Assembly: GCF_001010945.1 (NCBI RefSeq)
Contig: NZ_LBHB01000001.1
Coordinates: 248,001-312,000, forward strand
From: Aurantiacibacter luteus
Lineage (GTDB): Bacteria > Pseudomonadota > Alphaproteobacteria > Sphingomonadales > Sphingomonadaceae
Length of the DNA stretch: 64,000 bases
Direction: 5' to 3'
A program made the position numbers and the translations under genes. Below the pieces are notes generated by a model, which made no database searches, was not told the DNA's origin, and saw only the letters and a list, made by a program, of their open reading frames with translations. Shown here in pieces: positions 26,646-35,020 of the stretch. How positions within the stretch are numbered: the first letter of the stretch is position 1; every line of letters begins with the position of its first letter.

Positions 26646-26719
26646 GTCAGCCCGGACCTGTTCCGGGCCAAGGCTTTCTAGACGAAGGCAGCACTGGCCC
26701 GGAATAAATCCGGGCTGAC
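26646..26719. repeat. intergenic inverted repeat between convergent genes
   Basis: Arms at 26646-26670 and 26695-26719 are inverted copies beginning GTCAGCCCGGA and ending TCCGGGCTGAC, with three central mismatches. The repeat fills the space between two convergent stop codons, so it can act as a two-way terminator. Its core, TGGCCCGGAATAAATCCGGG, is a distinct family from the REP-like element. Confidence 0.75.
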
Positions 26720-26721
26720 AA

Positions 26722-27609
26722 CTACTTCCCTTCTAGAAACCCGTCCATCGCCGCGTTCACCGTCTCGGGCGCTTCCCACGGCACGAAGTGGCCAGCGTCC
26801 GGCACTTCGGCCAGCGTGAGGTTTGCGACCTTTTCGCCCAGCGCGAGATTGGCGGGCAGCAGGGCCTTGTCGTCCATGCCCCAGATCACCAGCGTCGGGA
26901 TGGTCAGCACCGGTAAAGCCAGCGGCTCCGGCTCCGCGTAGGGCGCGTCCATGGGCGGCACCACTATGCTGCTGCCGCGATACCAGCTGAGCATGGCAAA
27001 GGCGCGGTCCGGATCGGCCCACTGCGCCAGCATCCGCGCGCTTTCCGCCGGGTCATTCACCGTGCGGCCTTCCCACTTGATGATCTTGAGCAGCAGCGCG
27101 CCGAGGCCATGCTCGCGCACAAGCGCATCGTTGGCGGGGTCGCGGAAGGCGGTTATGTACTGGCTCGCCGCGCGCTGGGCGGGGTCGATGTGGAGCAGGC
27201 GCTGGAAGACGGCGGGATGCGGCGCATTTGCGATGATGGCGCGCTCGACCCGGCCGTCGGCCTGTCCGAACATGGCGACCGCCCAGGCGATCGCGCCGCC
27301 CCAGTCGTGACCAACGATGGTGAAGCGTTCGATACCGAGCGCCTCGGCCAGGGCGAAGACGTCGCCTACCAGCGTCGTCGGCGTGTAGTTCTGTGCGCCT
27401 TCGGGCCGCGAGCTGTCGCCGTAGCCGCGCTGGTCGGGCGCTATGCAGCGATAGCGATCCGACAGGTGCGCGACCTGGTGACGCCAGGTGCGGTGGTTCT
27501 CCGGAAAGCCGTGCAGGAACACCACCGCCGGCGCATCGCGCGGGCCCGTGTCCCACACGTCGAGCTCGATCCCCGTCGACAGGGCGACGCGGGTGAGCTC
27601 GCTCTCCAC
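26722..27609 (-). CDS. alpha/beta hydrolase, epoxide hydrolase-like
   Basis: The 295-residue cytoplasmic hydrolase has the oxyanion motif HGFPENHRTW, the nucleophile elbow GHDWGG (aspartate nucleophile, as in soluble epoxide hydrolases and haloalkane dehalogenases), an acid-region VIWGMDDKALLP and the catalytic histidine in DAGHFVPWE. The aspartate nucleophile with HGxP favours epoxide hydrolase. GTG 27609 is chosen because GAAGG precedes it by 9 bases; GTG 27618 is also in frame. It is the last gene of the bolA-GST-pirin-FKBP run. Confidence 0.85.
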   Translation of the reverse strand: MESELTRVALSTGIELDVWDTGPRDAPAVVFLHGFPENHRTWRHQVAHLSDRYRCIAPDQRGYGDSSRPEGAQNYTPTTLVGDVFALAEALGIERFTIVGHDWGGAIAWAVAMFGQADGRVERAIIANAPHPAVFQRLLHIDPAQRAASQYITAFRDPANDALVREHGLGALLLKIIKWEGRTVNDPAESARMLAQWADPDRAFAMLSWYRGSSIVVPPMDAPYAEPEPLALPVLTIPTLVIWGMDDKALLPANLALGEKVANLTLAEVPDAGHFVPWEAPETVNAAMDGFLEGK

Positions 27610-27610
27610 C

Positions 27611-28096
27611 TCAGACACCCTTCGAGGGGATCGCGAGCAGCTCGATGGTGAACAGCAGCGTCGCGCCGCCGGGGATCGGTCCCCGGCCCTCGAGGCCGTA
27701 GGCATATTCGGCGGGAATGGCGATTTCCGCCGTGTCGCCCACGCCCATGTAGGGGATGGCGACCTGCCAGCCGCGCACCAGCCGGCCGAGCGGGAAGGTG
27801 GCTGGCTCGCCGCGCTCCACCGAGCTGTCAAACACCTCGCCGTCGATGAAGCTGCCGGTGTAGTGGATGGTGATCTCGTCCGCGACGGTGGGCGCGGGGC
27901 CGGTGCCGTCGCCCGCGGTGCGGCGGAATTTCACCCCGCCTTCGAGCGTCGACCAGCCGTCGGCCTCGGTGCGGGAGTGCAGGGCGGCCTGCTGTTCGTT
28001 ATGCCAGGAGATGGTTCGGGGTTCCTCGGGCTGGGCGCTCTGCGCGAGCGCGGGGGTGGCAAGGGCAAGGGCGGCTATGGCGATGGGGTGCTTCAT
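27611..28096 (-). CDS. FKBP-type peptidyl-prolyl cis-trans isomerase, exported
   Basis: The 161-residue protein has a signal peptide (MKHPIAIAALALATPALA then QSA) and one FKBP domain. Family blocks are VADEITIHYTGSFIDGEVFDSS, RLVRGWQVAIPYMGVGDTAEI, IPAEYAYG and GGATLLFTIELL. It should assist folding in the periplasm. It sits 27 bases behind pirin, with the hydrolase gene starting immediately downstream. Confidence 0.92.
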   Translation of the reverse strand: MKHPIAIAALALATPALAQSAQPEEPRTISWHNEQQAALHSRTEADGWSTLEGGVKFRRTAGDGTGPAPTVADEITIHYTGSFIDGEVFDSSVERGEPATFPLGRLVRGWQVAIPYMGVGDTAEIAIPAEYAYGLEGRGPIPGGATLLFTIELLAIPSKGV

Positions 28097-28123
28097 GGCG
28101 CGGGGAATAGCGCGGGATTTCGC

Positions 28124-29023
28124 TCAGGGATAGCTCACCGTCTTGGGCTGGCCATCGGGTATCGGAATGAACTCCTCACTGTCGCCCGGAACGACGGGAA
28201 AGCGTCCCTCGCGCCAGTCGGCCTTGGCTTGCTCGATCCGCTCGCGGTCGGACGAAACGAAGTTCCACCAGACGTGGCGCTTGGTCGAGAATGCCTCGCC
28301 GCCCAGCAGCATGGCGCGTGCGCCTTCGCGGCTCGACAGTATCATCGCCTTGCCGGGCTTCAGCGCGTTGAGAGTGTAGAGGTCCAGCGCCTCGCCATCC
28401 AGGCTCGCCTCGCCGCCGACCAGCATGACGGCGCGCTCGTCGGCCTCGGCGTCGATGGGGATCGCGCCGCCCGCGTCGAGCGCGATCTCGGCGTAGATGG
28501 TCGCGGCGTGGCAGGTGGTGGCGGCGCGGCTGCCCCATAGCTCGCCCATGATGACCGTGGCGCTGGCGCCGTCGCCCTCGATGCGCGGGAGGTCGCTGAC
28601 GGCCTCGAAGGCAGGGTCGATCTCCTCGCGTCCGTCGGGCAGCGCCAGCCAGGTCTGCATGCCGTAGAGCCGCGCGCCCTTGTCGCGCTCGTCGGCAGGG
28701 CTGCGCTCCGAATGGACGATGCCGCGCCCGGCGGTCATCAGGTTGACCGTGCCGGGCCGGATCGTGCTGAAGGTGCCGAGGCTGTCGCGGTGCTCGATCG
28801 CGCCCGCATGCTCGCCGCCGAGCAGCCAGGTGACGGTGGCGAGGTTGATGTGCGGGTGCGGGCGCACGTCCATGCCCGCGCCCACGTCCAGCTCCGCCGG
28901 GCCGAACTGGTCGACGAAGACGAAGGGCCCGACCATGCGGCAGGACGCCTGCGGCACCGCGCGGCGCACGGTGAACTGGTCGAGGTCGTGGCTGACGGGG
29001 GTGACAGTCTGCATAATGCTCAT
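28124..29023 (-). CDS. pirin family protein
   Basis: The 299-residue bicupin has the pirin signature in the N-terminal cupin: RPHPHINLATVTWLL, followed by EHRDSLG and TAGRGIVHSE, supplying the three His and one Glu of the iron site. Some bacterial pirins have quercetinase activity and others modulate enzymes; the role here is unknown. ATG 29023 overlaps the upstream GST stop by 4 bases. ATG 29014 (MQTVTP) is an alternative start. Confidence 0.92.
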   Translation of the reverse strand: MSIMQTVTPVSHDLDQFTVRRAVPQASCRMVGPFVFVDQFGPAELDVGAGMDVRPHPHINLATVTWLLGGEHAGAIEHRDSLGTFSTIRPGTVNLMTAGRGIVHSERSPADERDKGARLYGMQTWLALPDGREEIDPAFEAVSDLPRIEGDGASATVIMGELWGSRAATTCHAATIYAEIALDAGGAIPIDAEADERAVMLVGGEASLDGEALDLYTLNALKPGKAMILSSREGARAMLLGGEAFSTKRHVWWNFVSSDRERIEQAKADWREGRFPVVPGDSEEFIPIPDGQPKTVSYP

Positions 29024-29727
29024 TGCTCGTCGAGCTCCTCGTAATAGCGGAAGATGCCGTTCTCGTTGAACTCCAGCCGCCGCTCGCTGGCGAGGTAATC
29101 GACCAGCCCCTCGATCTCCGGCACCGCGCCCTGAAGCCCCTCCAGGTTGGCCCAGGTGCCCTGCATCCCCTTCATGTAGTTGGGGAACATGTAGTCGAGC
29201 CCCTCCATGATCTGGAACAGGCTGGTGTCGACGTGGGTCGGTTGCTGGCCGAGGCTGAAGGGCCCGCCGTGCGCGGCCAGCGCGTTGTCGAAGTGGATGA
29301 GGTACTTGGGGATGCGTTGCTCCCGGAAATGCTGAGCGCGCTCCCACGCGGCCTCCATCTGGTCGGCGTAGTAGAGCTCCGATGCGATGGGATGGTGAAC
29401 GGAGTGGACCTCCTCCACGAAGTCGCTGATGTCGAGCTGGAGCTGGATCAATTGCAGGTCGATCTCGGGCTCGCCCGAACCCAGCCCCTCCTTGTCGGAA
29501 AGGTAGGCGAGGATGTGCGCGGTCTGGCCGATCACAACGTCTTCGTCGACGATGTAGGGCGGGGCGAAGGGGCGGATGCCTTCGAGCGAATGCATATGCT
29601 CGACCAGCGCCTCGGTCCCGCGCTCGCGCGCCATGTCCTCGTAATCGATGCCGAAGCCCTCGCAGAACAGGCGCACGAATTCGCCGCGACCGGGGATCTC
29701 GGGCCAGTACCAGAGTTCGATGCTCAT
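29020..29727 (-). CDS. glutathione S-transferase family protein
   Basis: The 235-residue protein has a GST N-terminal thioredoxin fold starting IELWYWPEIPGRGEFVRLF, closer to the eukaryote-like sigma/alpha type than to the Cys-type bacterial enzymes. VIGQTAHILAYLSDK marks the glutathione-binding region (with Q-T in place of the usual E-S). A helical C-terminal domain covers about 90-235. It is coupled by 4-base overlaps to bolA upstream and pirin downstream. Confidence 0.87.
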   Translation of the reverse strand: MSIELWYWPEIPGRGEFVRLFCEGFGIDYEDMARERGTEALVEHMHSLEGIRPFAPPYIVDEDVVIGQTAHILAYLSDKEGLGSGEPEIDLQLIQLQLDISDFVEEVHSVHHPIASELYYADQMEAAWERAQHFREQRIPKYLIHFDNALAAHGGPFSLGQQPTHVDTSLFQIMEGLDYMFPNYMKGMQGTWANLEGLQGAVPEIEGLVDYLASERRLEFNENGIFRYYEELDEQ

Positions 29728-30017
29728 GCGGCTTTTCCCCCGTTCGACTCACCGGGCGCCGTGCATTTCATCGCGAGCGCATGGACCCGATCCCCCGGAA
29801 TGTCGCCCAGCGCGCCCAGCACCATGCGCTGGCGGGCGAGGCGGTTCTTGCCCGCAAACTGCGGCGTCTCGACCACCACGGTGAAGTGCGATTCGCCGCT
29901 GCCGTCGTCGCCCGCGTGGCCGTGGTGATGGGCGCTGTCGTTGATGACCTCCAGCCGCGATGGCGAGAGCGCCTCGCGCAGCAGGGTTTCGATTTCGGTG
30001 GCGAGGGGGCCTGACAT
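29724..30017 (-). CDS. BolA family protein
   Basis: The 97-residue protein has the BolA fold: LLREALSPSRLEVINDSAHH, then SHFTVVVETPQFAGKNRLARQRMVLGAL and VHALAMKCTAP. BolA proteins bind monothiol glutaredoxin with an iron-sulfur cluster and influence iron and morphology regulation. ATG 30017 (MSGPLATEI) is the start, and an upstream in-frame ATG is rejected because it enters the divergent J-domain gene promoter. It is divergent from the J-domain gene with 37 bases between. Confidence 0.9.
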   Translation of the reverse strand: MSGPLATEIETLLREALSPSRLEVINDSAHHHGHAGDDGSGESHFTVVVETPQFAGKNRLARQRMVLGALGDIPGDRVHALAMKCTAPGESNGGKAA

Positions 30018-30054
30018 GCGGGGGTTTCCTAATCGATGATCGTTCCCCATCCTA

Positions 30055-30651
30055 ATGGGGATGCGTCAGTCGAAGTTCCATGGCCGGTACGAGAGCGAGG
30101 GCCGCGCGTGCGAGCATCCCGCCTGCGAGGAACCGGGCGAATTCCGTGCGCCCGGCGGCCGGCGCAGCAGCTTCGACGGGCCGGGCGAGTATCGCTGGAT
30201 GTGTCTGGAACACGTGCGCGAATTCAACGCCGGCTACGACTGGTTCGAAGGCATGAGCGCGGACGAGATCTATGCCGCACAGGCTCCGGGCGCGGGCTGG
30301 CGGACGGACAGCCCGGCCTTCAATCCCACCGCGGGCGTCGACGGAATGCCGCGCTGGGCGGACTTCGCCGATCCGCTCGACGCCATCGGCGAGCGTGCCC
30401 ACGCCATGCGCCGCCGCGCGGCGGGGGTGAAGCAGGAGGCTTTTGCCCGGTTCACGCCGATGGAGCGCGAGGCGCTGACGCTGATGGGCCTCGGTCCCGA
30501 TGCCGACCGTGCCGGGGTGCGCCGTCGCTATTCCGACCTGGTGCGGCGCTACCACCCCGACCGCAACGGCGGCGATCGCAGCCACGAGGCGAAACTGCAG
30601 CGCGTGGTGGAGGCCTATCAGCTGCTGCGGCGGGCAGAGGCGCTGGCCTAA
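30055..30651 (+). CDS. J-domain protein
   Basis: The 198-residue protein carries a C-terminal J domain (about 135-198) with the HPD motif in RRYHPDRNGGD, which stimulates DnaK. The N-terminal part has a conserved Cys/His cluster (ACEHPACEEPGEF and MCLEHVREFNAGYDWFEG). This architecture is the J protein typically found between bolA and cobS in alphaproteobacteria. Start could be ATG 30055 or ATG 30061; neither has a clear ribosome site. In this genome, cobS lies 6.6 kb downstream. Confidence 0.88.
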   Translation: MGMRQSKFHGRYESEGRACEHPACEEPGEFRAPGGRRSSFDGPGEYRWMCLEHVREFNAGYDWFEGMSADEIYAAQAPGAGWRTDSPAFNPTAGVDGMPRWADFADPLDAIGERAHAMRRRAAGVKQEAFARFTPMEREALTLMGLGPDADRAGVRRRYSDLVRRYHPDRNGGDRSHEAKLQRVVEAYQLLRRAEALA

Positions 30652-30657
30652 AACACA

Positions 30658-30741
30658 CCGCTCGTCCTGAGCTTGTCGAAGGACTGATTTTCTTCCAGGC
30701 TGGAACAAAGGACGACCCTTCGACAAGCTCAGGGTGAGCGG
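30658..30741. repeat. REP-like inverted repeat, copy 2
   Basis: The left arm is at 30658-30682 and the right arm at 30717-30741, again with the core CTTCGACAAGCTCAGG and outer GAGCGG. The left arm starts 6 bases after the J-domain gene stop. The right arm overlaps the end of the MpaB-like gene, whose TGA stop (30729-30731) lies inside it. It can act as a two-way terminator between convergent genes. Confidence 0.85.
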
Positions 30742-31607
30742 TTTTCCTTATTTCGGTTCTGCCGGAACGCCCACCTCAGCGTACTGCCCATCGCCCGCGT
30801 CACCACCCGGCTCGGCACCATCCTCAGTCCCGGCGCCTCCAGCCCCAGCATCGTGCGCGCGAAGGGCGGGACGAGTGCGATGGCGGCATCGGCGAGAAAC
30901 GGCTGCACCCCGGTCATCGCGCCCTCGACCTTGCCCGAGACGACCAGCGCGGCGACCTCGCGCGCCTCCGGCGTCGCTCGCAGATCGGCGCGCAGTTCGC
31001 GGAACACGGCCTGCGCCTCCGCCTTGCTTTCGGGAACCGGGTCGCAGCCCAGCTTTCGCGCTATGACGGCGAACTGGCGGAAATACTCGTCCTGCTCGGC
31101 CAGCGGCATGTCGGGCCGGACGTGGACGAGATAGGCCTCGAGAAACATCGTCGCCTCGGCCACGTGCACCCAGGCCAGCGTGCGCGGATCGAGCGCGGAG
31201 TAGGGCGTGCCGTCCGGCAGCGTACCATGCACGCGTGCGTGGATGGCGTTGACCTTGGCGATGGCCGCCTCCGCCTCGTCGCGGTGGCCGTAGGTGGTGA
31301 CCGCGATGAACTTGGCCGTGGCGCGCAGGCGGCCGTGCATGTCGGCGCGAAAATCGCTGAAGTCGAGCACGCCTTGCAGCGCGTGGGGGTGCAGCATCTG
31401 CAACAGGAGCGAGGCCATTCCGCCGACCAGCATCCCGACGATATCGGCGTGGACCATGCGGATGGGCGTGTCGCGGGCGAAAAGAGCTTCGTCCGAGATG
31501 ACGACCGGCGCCTCGCCCTTCGAGGCATCGTTGAAGGTGGCGCGCACGGTCTTGACCAAGCGCGCGCGCAGCAGTTCGAGCGGGTCGGGGAAGGGCGGTG
31601 CGGCCAT
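30729..31607 (-). CDS. oxygenase MpaB family protein (DUF2236)
   Basis: The 292-residue protein matches the DUF2236/MpaB-like family: VHADIVGMLVGGMASLLLQMLHPHALQGVLDFSDF and GRLRATAKFIAVTTYGHRDEA include the HPHA and TYG blocks, and a later WVHVAEATMFLEAYLVH supplies further histidines. Fungal MpaB is a b-type oxygenase; latex-clearing protein Lcp shares the fold and binds haem. The substrate is unknown. The last residues ENRSP and the stop are encoded by the REP-like repeat. It is the final gene of the nine-gene HxlR-linked operon, 32 bases behind the GST. Confidence 0.82.
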   Translation of the reverse strand: MAAPPFPDPLELLRARLVKTVRATFNDASKGEAPVVISDEALFARDTPIRMVHADIVGMLVGGMASLLLQMLHPHALQGVLDFSDFRADMHGRLRATAKFIAVTTYGHRDEAEAAIAKVNAIHARVHGTLPDGTPYSALDPRTLAWVHVAEATMFLEAYLVHVRPDMPLAEQDEYFRQFAVIARKLGCDPVPESKAEAQAVFRELRADLRATPEAREVAALVVSGKVEGAMTGVQPFLADAAIALVPPFARTMLGLEAPGLRMVPSRVVTRAMGSTLRWAFRQNRNKENRSP

Positions 31608-31639
31608 CGGGGCCTTGTGCCGCAGGTGGCGCGCGAAAG

Positions 31640-32257
31640 CTATGCGTCCTCTTGGCCGCCCAAGGCTCCCATGGTTTTCTGATAGGCTTCGCGACCTTCC
31701 ATCCGCTCGGCATAGGCCTTGAAGCTGTCGCGCTTGGGCAGCGTCCCGAAGAAGAGACCCCAGCCAACCTGGCTGCCGACGTAAACGTCCGCCATGGTGA
31801 ACCGGTCGCCGCAGACGTAGTCGTGGCGTTGCAGGTGCTTATCGAGCGCATCTGCCGCGCGTTCGAGCGTGCCAAAGCCGACGGTCGCCTCCTGCCGCGC
31901 GTCCTGCGGCGTCCAGCCCATGCTGGTGTTGGTGATCGCCGCCTCCAGCGGCCCGGCGGTGAAGAACAGCCAGCGGAAGTAGTTCGCCCGCTCCTCCGGG
32001 CTGGGCAGCAGCGCAGGTGCTTCGAACTCGGCGAGATAATGGCAGATCGCCGCCGCCTCGGTCACCACGTGGTCGTGGCCCCTGTGATGGTGGATGATCG
32101 TGGGGACCTTGCCCATGCTGTTGGCGTCGTACAGCGCGCCGGGCTTGGCTTCCCAGTCGACCTGAACCAGTTCGGGCTCGACGCCGACCTCGGCAAAGGC
32201 CCACTGGGCGATGACCGCGCGGCTCATCGGATCGAAGAACAGGGTGTAGTCGCTCAT
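31640..32257 (-). CDS. glutathione S-transferase family protein
   Basis: The 205-residue protein has a GST N-terminal fold (MSDYTLFFDPMSRAVIAQWAF) with the cis-proline region GKVPTIIHHH and the glutathione-binding end VVTEAAAICHYLAEF. The all-helical C-terminal domain follows, with FTMADVYVGSQVGW as its N-capping box region. Serine at residue 12 of DPMSRA is the likely thiol-activating residue. It lies 19 bases behind the DUF899 gene inside the operon. Confidence 0.88.
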   Translation of the reverse strand: MSDYTLFFDPMSRAVIAQWAFAEVGVEPELVQVDWEAKPGALYDANSMGKVPTIIHHHRGHDHVVTEAAAICHYLAEFEAPALLPSPEERANYFRWLFFTAGPLEAAITNTSMGWTPQDARQEATVGFGTLERAADALDKHLQRHDYVCGDRFTMADVYVGSQVGWGLFFGTLPKRDSFKAYAERMEGREAYQKTMGALGGQEDA

Positions 32258-32276
32258 GGCTCGGCTCTCCGGCAGG

Positions 32277-32984
32277 TCAGTATTCGAGCTTGGGATACCA
32301 GTCTGTCCCGCGCCCCTCGGGCGTCATGTCGAGGATATTCCACAGAGGCGCGATGTCGACAGGGCCGCGCGGGTCCTGCCCGGGGTCAGCGGCCTCGGCG
32401 GGCATCTCGGCGGCGTAGAAATAGCGGACCTTGTCGCCGTCCTTTCGGAAGACCGTGAAAGCCGGGTATTCCCAGCCCGTTTCCGGATCGAGCCCGCCGT
32501 GGTCGAGCGCGTAGTCGTCGCCGACGGTCTGCACGAAGTCGAGATCCTTCCAGCCGCGTTCCTCGGCAAAGGCCTTCTGCCGCTCCACCGTGCTGCGGCC
32601 GAGCACCTTGAAGGCGGCACGCTGCTTCATGTCGGCGGCATTGCCGTTCGCGCCGCCGAGAAAGTTCGTGCACATCGGACAGGGCCGTTCGCGGTCGGGG
32701 CCGTACATCCAGAAATAGGTGACGAGGGTATCGTGATCGCCGAACAGGTCGGCGAGACCCACTTCCTCGCCGTTGGCATCCTTGAAGTGGTAGTCCTTCT
32801 CCACCACTGGCCCCTCAGGCAGTGCCTGTCGCTGCTCGGCGAGGCGGGTGAGATGACGGCGCACTTCGATCTCCTCGGCCAGCAGCGCCTTGCGCGCCTG
32901 CGTGTAGGCCTCGCTCTCGCCGGGCAGCTTGCGCGAGCGCAGTTCGGCGAGTTCGGTGGCGGGCTTCAGTGCGGATTCGGCCAT
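32277..32984 (-). CDS. DUF899 family thioredoxin-like protein
   Basis: The 235-residue protein matches DUF899, a thioredoxin-fold family of unknown function. It has VEKDYHFKDANGEEVGLADLFGDH near 60-85, then LVTYFWMYGPDRERPCPMCTNFLGG containing the CPMC pair, and the C-terminal VDIAPLWNILDMTPEGRG. The CPMC resembles a redox dithiol. ATG 32984 has AAGGGA 8 bases upstream. It lies 10 bases behind the DHFR-like gene in the operon. Confidence 0.85.
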   Translation of the reverse strand: MAESALKPATELAELRSRKLPGESEAYTQARKALLAEEIEVRRHLTRLAEQRQALPEGPVVEKDYHFKDANGEEVGLADLFGDHDTLVTYFWMYGPDRERPCPMCTNFLGGANGNAADMKQRAAFKVLGRSTVERQKAFAEERGWKDLDFVQTVGDDYALDHGGLDPETGWEYPAFTVFRKDGDKVRYFYAAEMPAEAADPGQDPRGPVDIAPLWNILDMTPEGRGTDWYPKLEY

Positions 32985-32994
32985 CGAGTTTCCC

Positions 32995-33720
32995 TTACCA
33001 GCTACCGTTTGCAATGGCTTCCACGCGGGCGCGTTCCCGCGCGCTATTGCTCTGTGGGCCGGCCCAGCCCTGCTCGACGAGACCGGCGGGAGCGTAGGTG
33101 GCGATGACGATGCCAGTCGGCGTAACCTTGTGATCGACGACCTTAAGCCCGCGCGCCGGGGTGCCATCGCCGAACGCTCGCTTGCCCTGGCCGAGTACGA
33201 CCGGGAAGGTCATCACGGTCACCTCGTCCAGCAGCCCCTCGGCGAGGAGCTGCGGATAGAGCGTGCTGCTGCCCTGGATCAGCAGGTCCGGCCCGTCGCC
33301 CTCCTTGATCGCGCGCAGGGCATCCATGCTGTCGACGCGGTGGCTGTTCGACCACGAAAGGTCGGGCTGGCCGCGCGTCATCACGAACTTGTCGGCGCGG
33401 GTGAAGGCCTCGCCCATCTCGATGGCGGCAACCTCGCCCTCGTCCTTGCCGGTCTTGTCGAAGACCTCGCCGATGCCAGTCGCCTCGCCGCCGACGTAGG
33501 GCCAGTAGGCGGCAAAGATATCGTATGCGCGTCGGCCCAGCAGCAGCGCGTAGTCGGTGCCGAAGAAACGGTCGATGGCCTCGCCCACGCCCTCGTCGAA
33601 GAATTGCGGCAGCCAGCCGCCGTGCTCGAAGCCGCCGGTCGGGTCCTCGCTCGGCCCGCCGGGGGCCTGCATGACGCCGTCGAGCGAGGTAAACAGGGAA
33701 CCCCTGATCCTGCGCGCCAT
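32995..33720 (-). CDS. dihydrofolate reductase family protein (RibD C-terminal-like)
   Basis: The 241-residue protein has a DHFR/RibD-C fold. MARRIRGSLFTSLDGVMQAPGGP is the usual N-terminus of YwjB/YyaP-type proteins, followed by DYALLLGRRAYDIFAAYWP and LLIQGSSTLYPQLLAEGLLDEV (the nucleotide-binding end). Such proteins are presumed NADPH-dependent reductases with unknown substrates. It is unlike the other copy at 13117-13659 beyond the fold. It starts 2 bases after the VOC gene stop. Confidence 0.88.
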   Translation of the reverse strand: MARRIRGSLFTSLDGVMQAPGGPSEDPTGGFEHGGWLPQFFDEGVGEAIDRFFGTDYALLLGRRAYDIFAAYWPYVGGEATGIGEVFDKTGKDEGEVAAIEMGEAFTRADKFVMTRGQPDLSWSNSHRVDSMDALRAIKEGDGPDLLIQGSSTLYPQLLAEGLLDEVTVMTFPVVLGQGKRAFGDGTPARGLKVVDHKVTPTGIVIATYAPAGLVEQGWAGPQSNSARERARVEAIANGSW

Positions 33721-33722
33721 CG

Positions 33723-34202
33723 TCAGCTTCCTTTCCGCGCCGCGTCGATCGTTGCGACGTCGATCTTTCGCATCGGCATCATCGCCTGGAATGCGCGCGC
33801 GGCCTCGTCGCCGCCGGCTTCCAGCGCTTCGAGCAGGGTGCGCGGGGTGATCTGCCAGTTGAAGCCCCACTTGTCCTTGCACCAGCCGCAGGCGCTTTCC
33901 TGCCCGCCGCCCTCGACGATGGCGTTCCAGTAGCGGTCGGTCTCGGCCTGGTCCTCGGTAACGACCATGAAGCTGACGCTCTCGTTGGGCTTGAAATCCG
34001 GCCCGCCGTTGAGGCCTTGAAAAGGCCGTCCGAGCACGGTGAAGTCGACCGTCAGCGCATCGCCCGCCTTGCCGCCGGGAAAGTCCGTGGGTGCCCCCAT
34101 GACGCGGCCCTTGCGGCTGTCCGGAAATGTGGCGGCGTAGAAGTCGGCGGCTTCCTCCGCCGTGCCGTCGAACCACAGGACGGTGATCATCTCGTTTGTC
34201 AT
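33723..34202 (-). CDS. VOC superfamily protein, PhnB-like
   Basis: The 159-residue protein matches the PhnB/3-demethylubiquinone-methyltransferase-like glyoxalase fold: ITVLWFDGTAEEAADFYAATFPDS, VDFTVLGRPFQGLNGGPDFKPNESVSFMV and DKWGFNWQITPRTLLE. The family is often mislabelled as a ubiquinone methyltransferase; no methyltransferase motif is visible. It overlaps the upstream two-domain VOC gene by 4 bases. Confidence 0.88.
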   Translation of the reverse strand: MTNEMITVLWFDGTAEEAADFYAATFPDSRKGRVMGAPTDFPGGKAGDALTVDFTVLGRPFQGLNGGPDFKPNESVSFMVVTEDQAETDRYWNAIVEGGGQESACGWCKDKWGFNWQITPRTLLEALEAGGDEAARAFQAMMPMRKIDVATIDAARKGS

Positions 34203-35020
34203 GCCGGCTGCTCCTCGCGCGGGCCGACGAGGCCGACGCTGGCCCCCTGCGGATCGCGGATGTGGACGGAATAGTCGCCGCCGGGGACGGACTGGGGCTC
34301 GCCGAACAGCTCGCCGCCACCGTCCTTCACCGCCGCCACGGCGCGGTCGATGTCGTCGACCCCGATATAGAATGCCATGCGCGGACCGGGGCCGTCGGTC
34401 AGGGCGGGAGCCATGCCGCCGAATGCGCGATCGCTGCGGGTGAGGAAGCGGTATTCGCGCCCGTCGCCCATCGGCATCCCGCCTTCCGTGCGCCAGCCGA
34501 ACAGGTCGGCGTAGAGGGCTGCGGCTGCATCGCTGTCCTCGCCGGTCCAGACATCGTGCCAGCGCATGTGCTGCGCTCTATCGGGATCGTGGACGTCGCT
34601 CTTGGCATTCGAATCGCCTTCGGGCGGCACCGGGTCCATCACGTAGAAGGTCGCGCCCCAGGGGTCCGCGACCATGGCCATGCGCCCCACGCCGGGCATA
34701 TCCATCGGCGGCATGTGGACCGTGCCGCCCGCATCGGTGACGGTCTTGGCCGCGCCATCGACATCGGGATGACAGATGTAGCCGATCCAGCCGGGCCGCG
34801 CGCCGCCCGCCTGCATGGCCTCGGTGAGCGTCAGCACGCCGCCCGCGTTGCCGCCGTCGGAGCGGCCGATCATGCGGTATTCGCTACCGTTCGGCATGGC
34901 CTGTCCGTCGGACTGGACGTCCCAGCCCACCACCGCGTCGTAGAACGCCTTCGCGCCGCCCGGATCGGGGGTCATCAGCTCGTACCAGATGAAGGCACCG
35001 CGATCGGTTTCGTCGGCCAT
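34199..35020 (-). CDS. VOC superfamily protein with two glyoxalase-like domains
   Basis: The 273-residue protein holds two VOC units, residues about 8-130 (FIWYELMTPDPGGAKAFYDAVVGWDV to DPWGATFYVMDP) and about 148-268 (HDVWTGEDSDAAAALYADLFGWRT to DPQGASVGLVGP). The repeated WxExMTxDxxxAxxFY pattern is that of the CFP30B-like family. It may bind or inactivate a small electrophile, but no activity is proven. Its start overlaps the DUF1428 stop by one base (TGATG). Confidence 0.88.
   Translation of the reverse strand: MADETDRGAFIWYELMTPDPGGAKAFYDAVVGWDVQSDGQAMPNGSEYRMIGRSDGGNAGGVLTLTEAMQAGGARPGWIGYICHPDVDGAAKTVTDAGGTVHMPPMDMPGVGRMAMVADPWGATFYVMDPVPPEGDSNAKSDVHDPDRAQHMRWHDVWTGEDSDAAAALYADLFGWRTEGGMPMGDGREYRFLTRSDRAFGGMAPALTDGPGPRMAFYIGVDDIDRAVAAVKDGGGELFGEPQSVPGGDYSVHIRDPQGASVGLVGPREEQPA

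Noticed and set aside
33723-34202. Ubiquinone biosynthesis methyltransferase
   Set aside because: The sequence is a PhnB-like VOC fold with no SAM-binding motif, a common mislabel.
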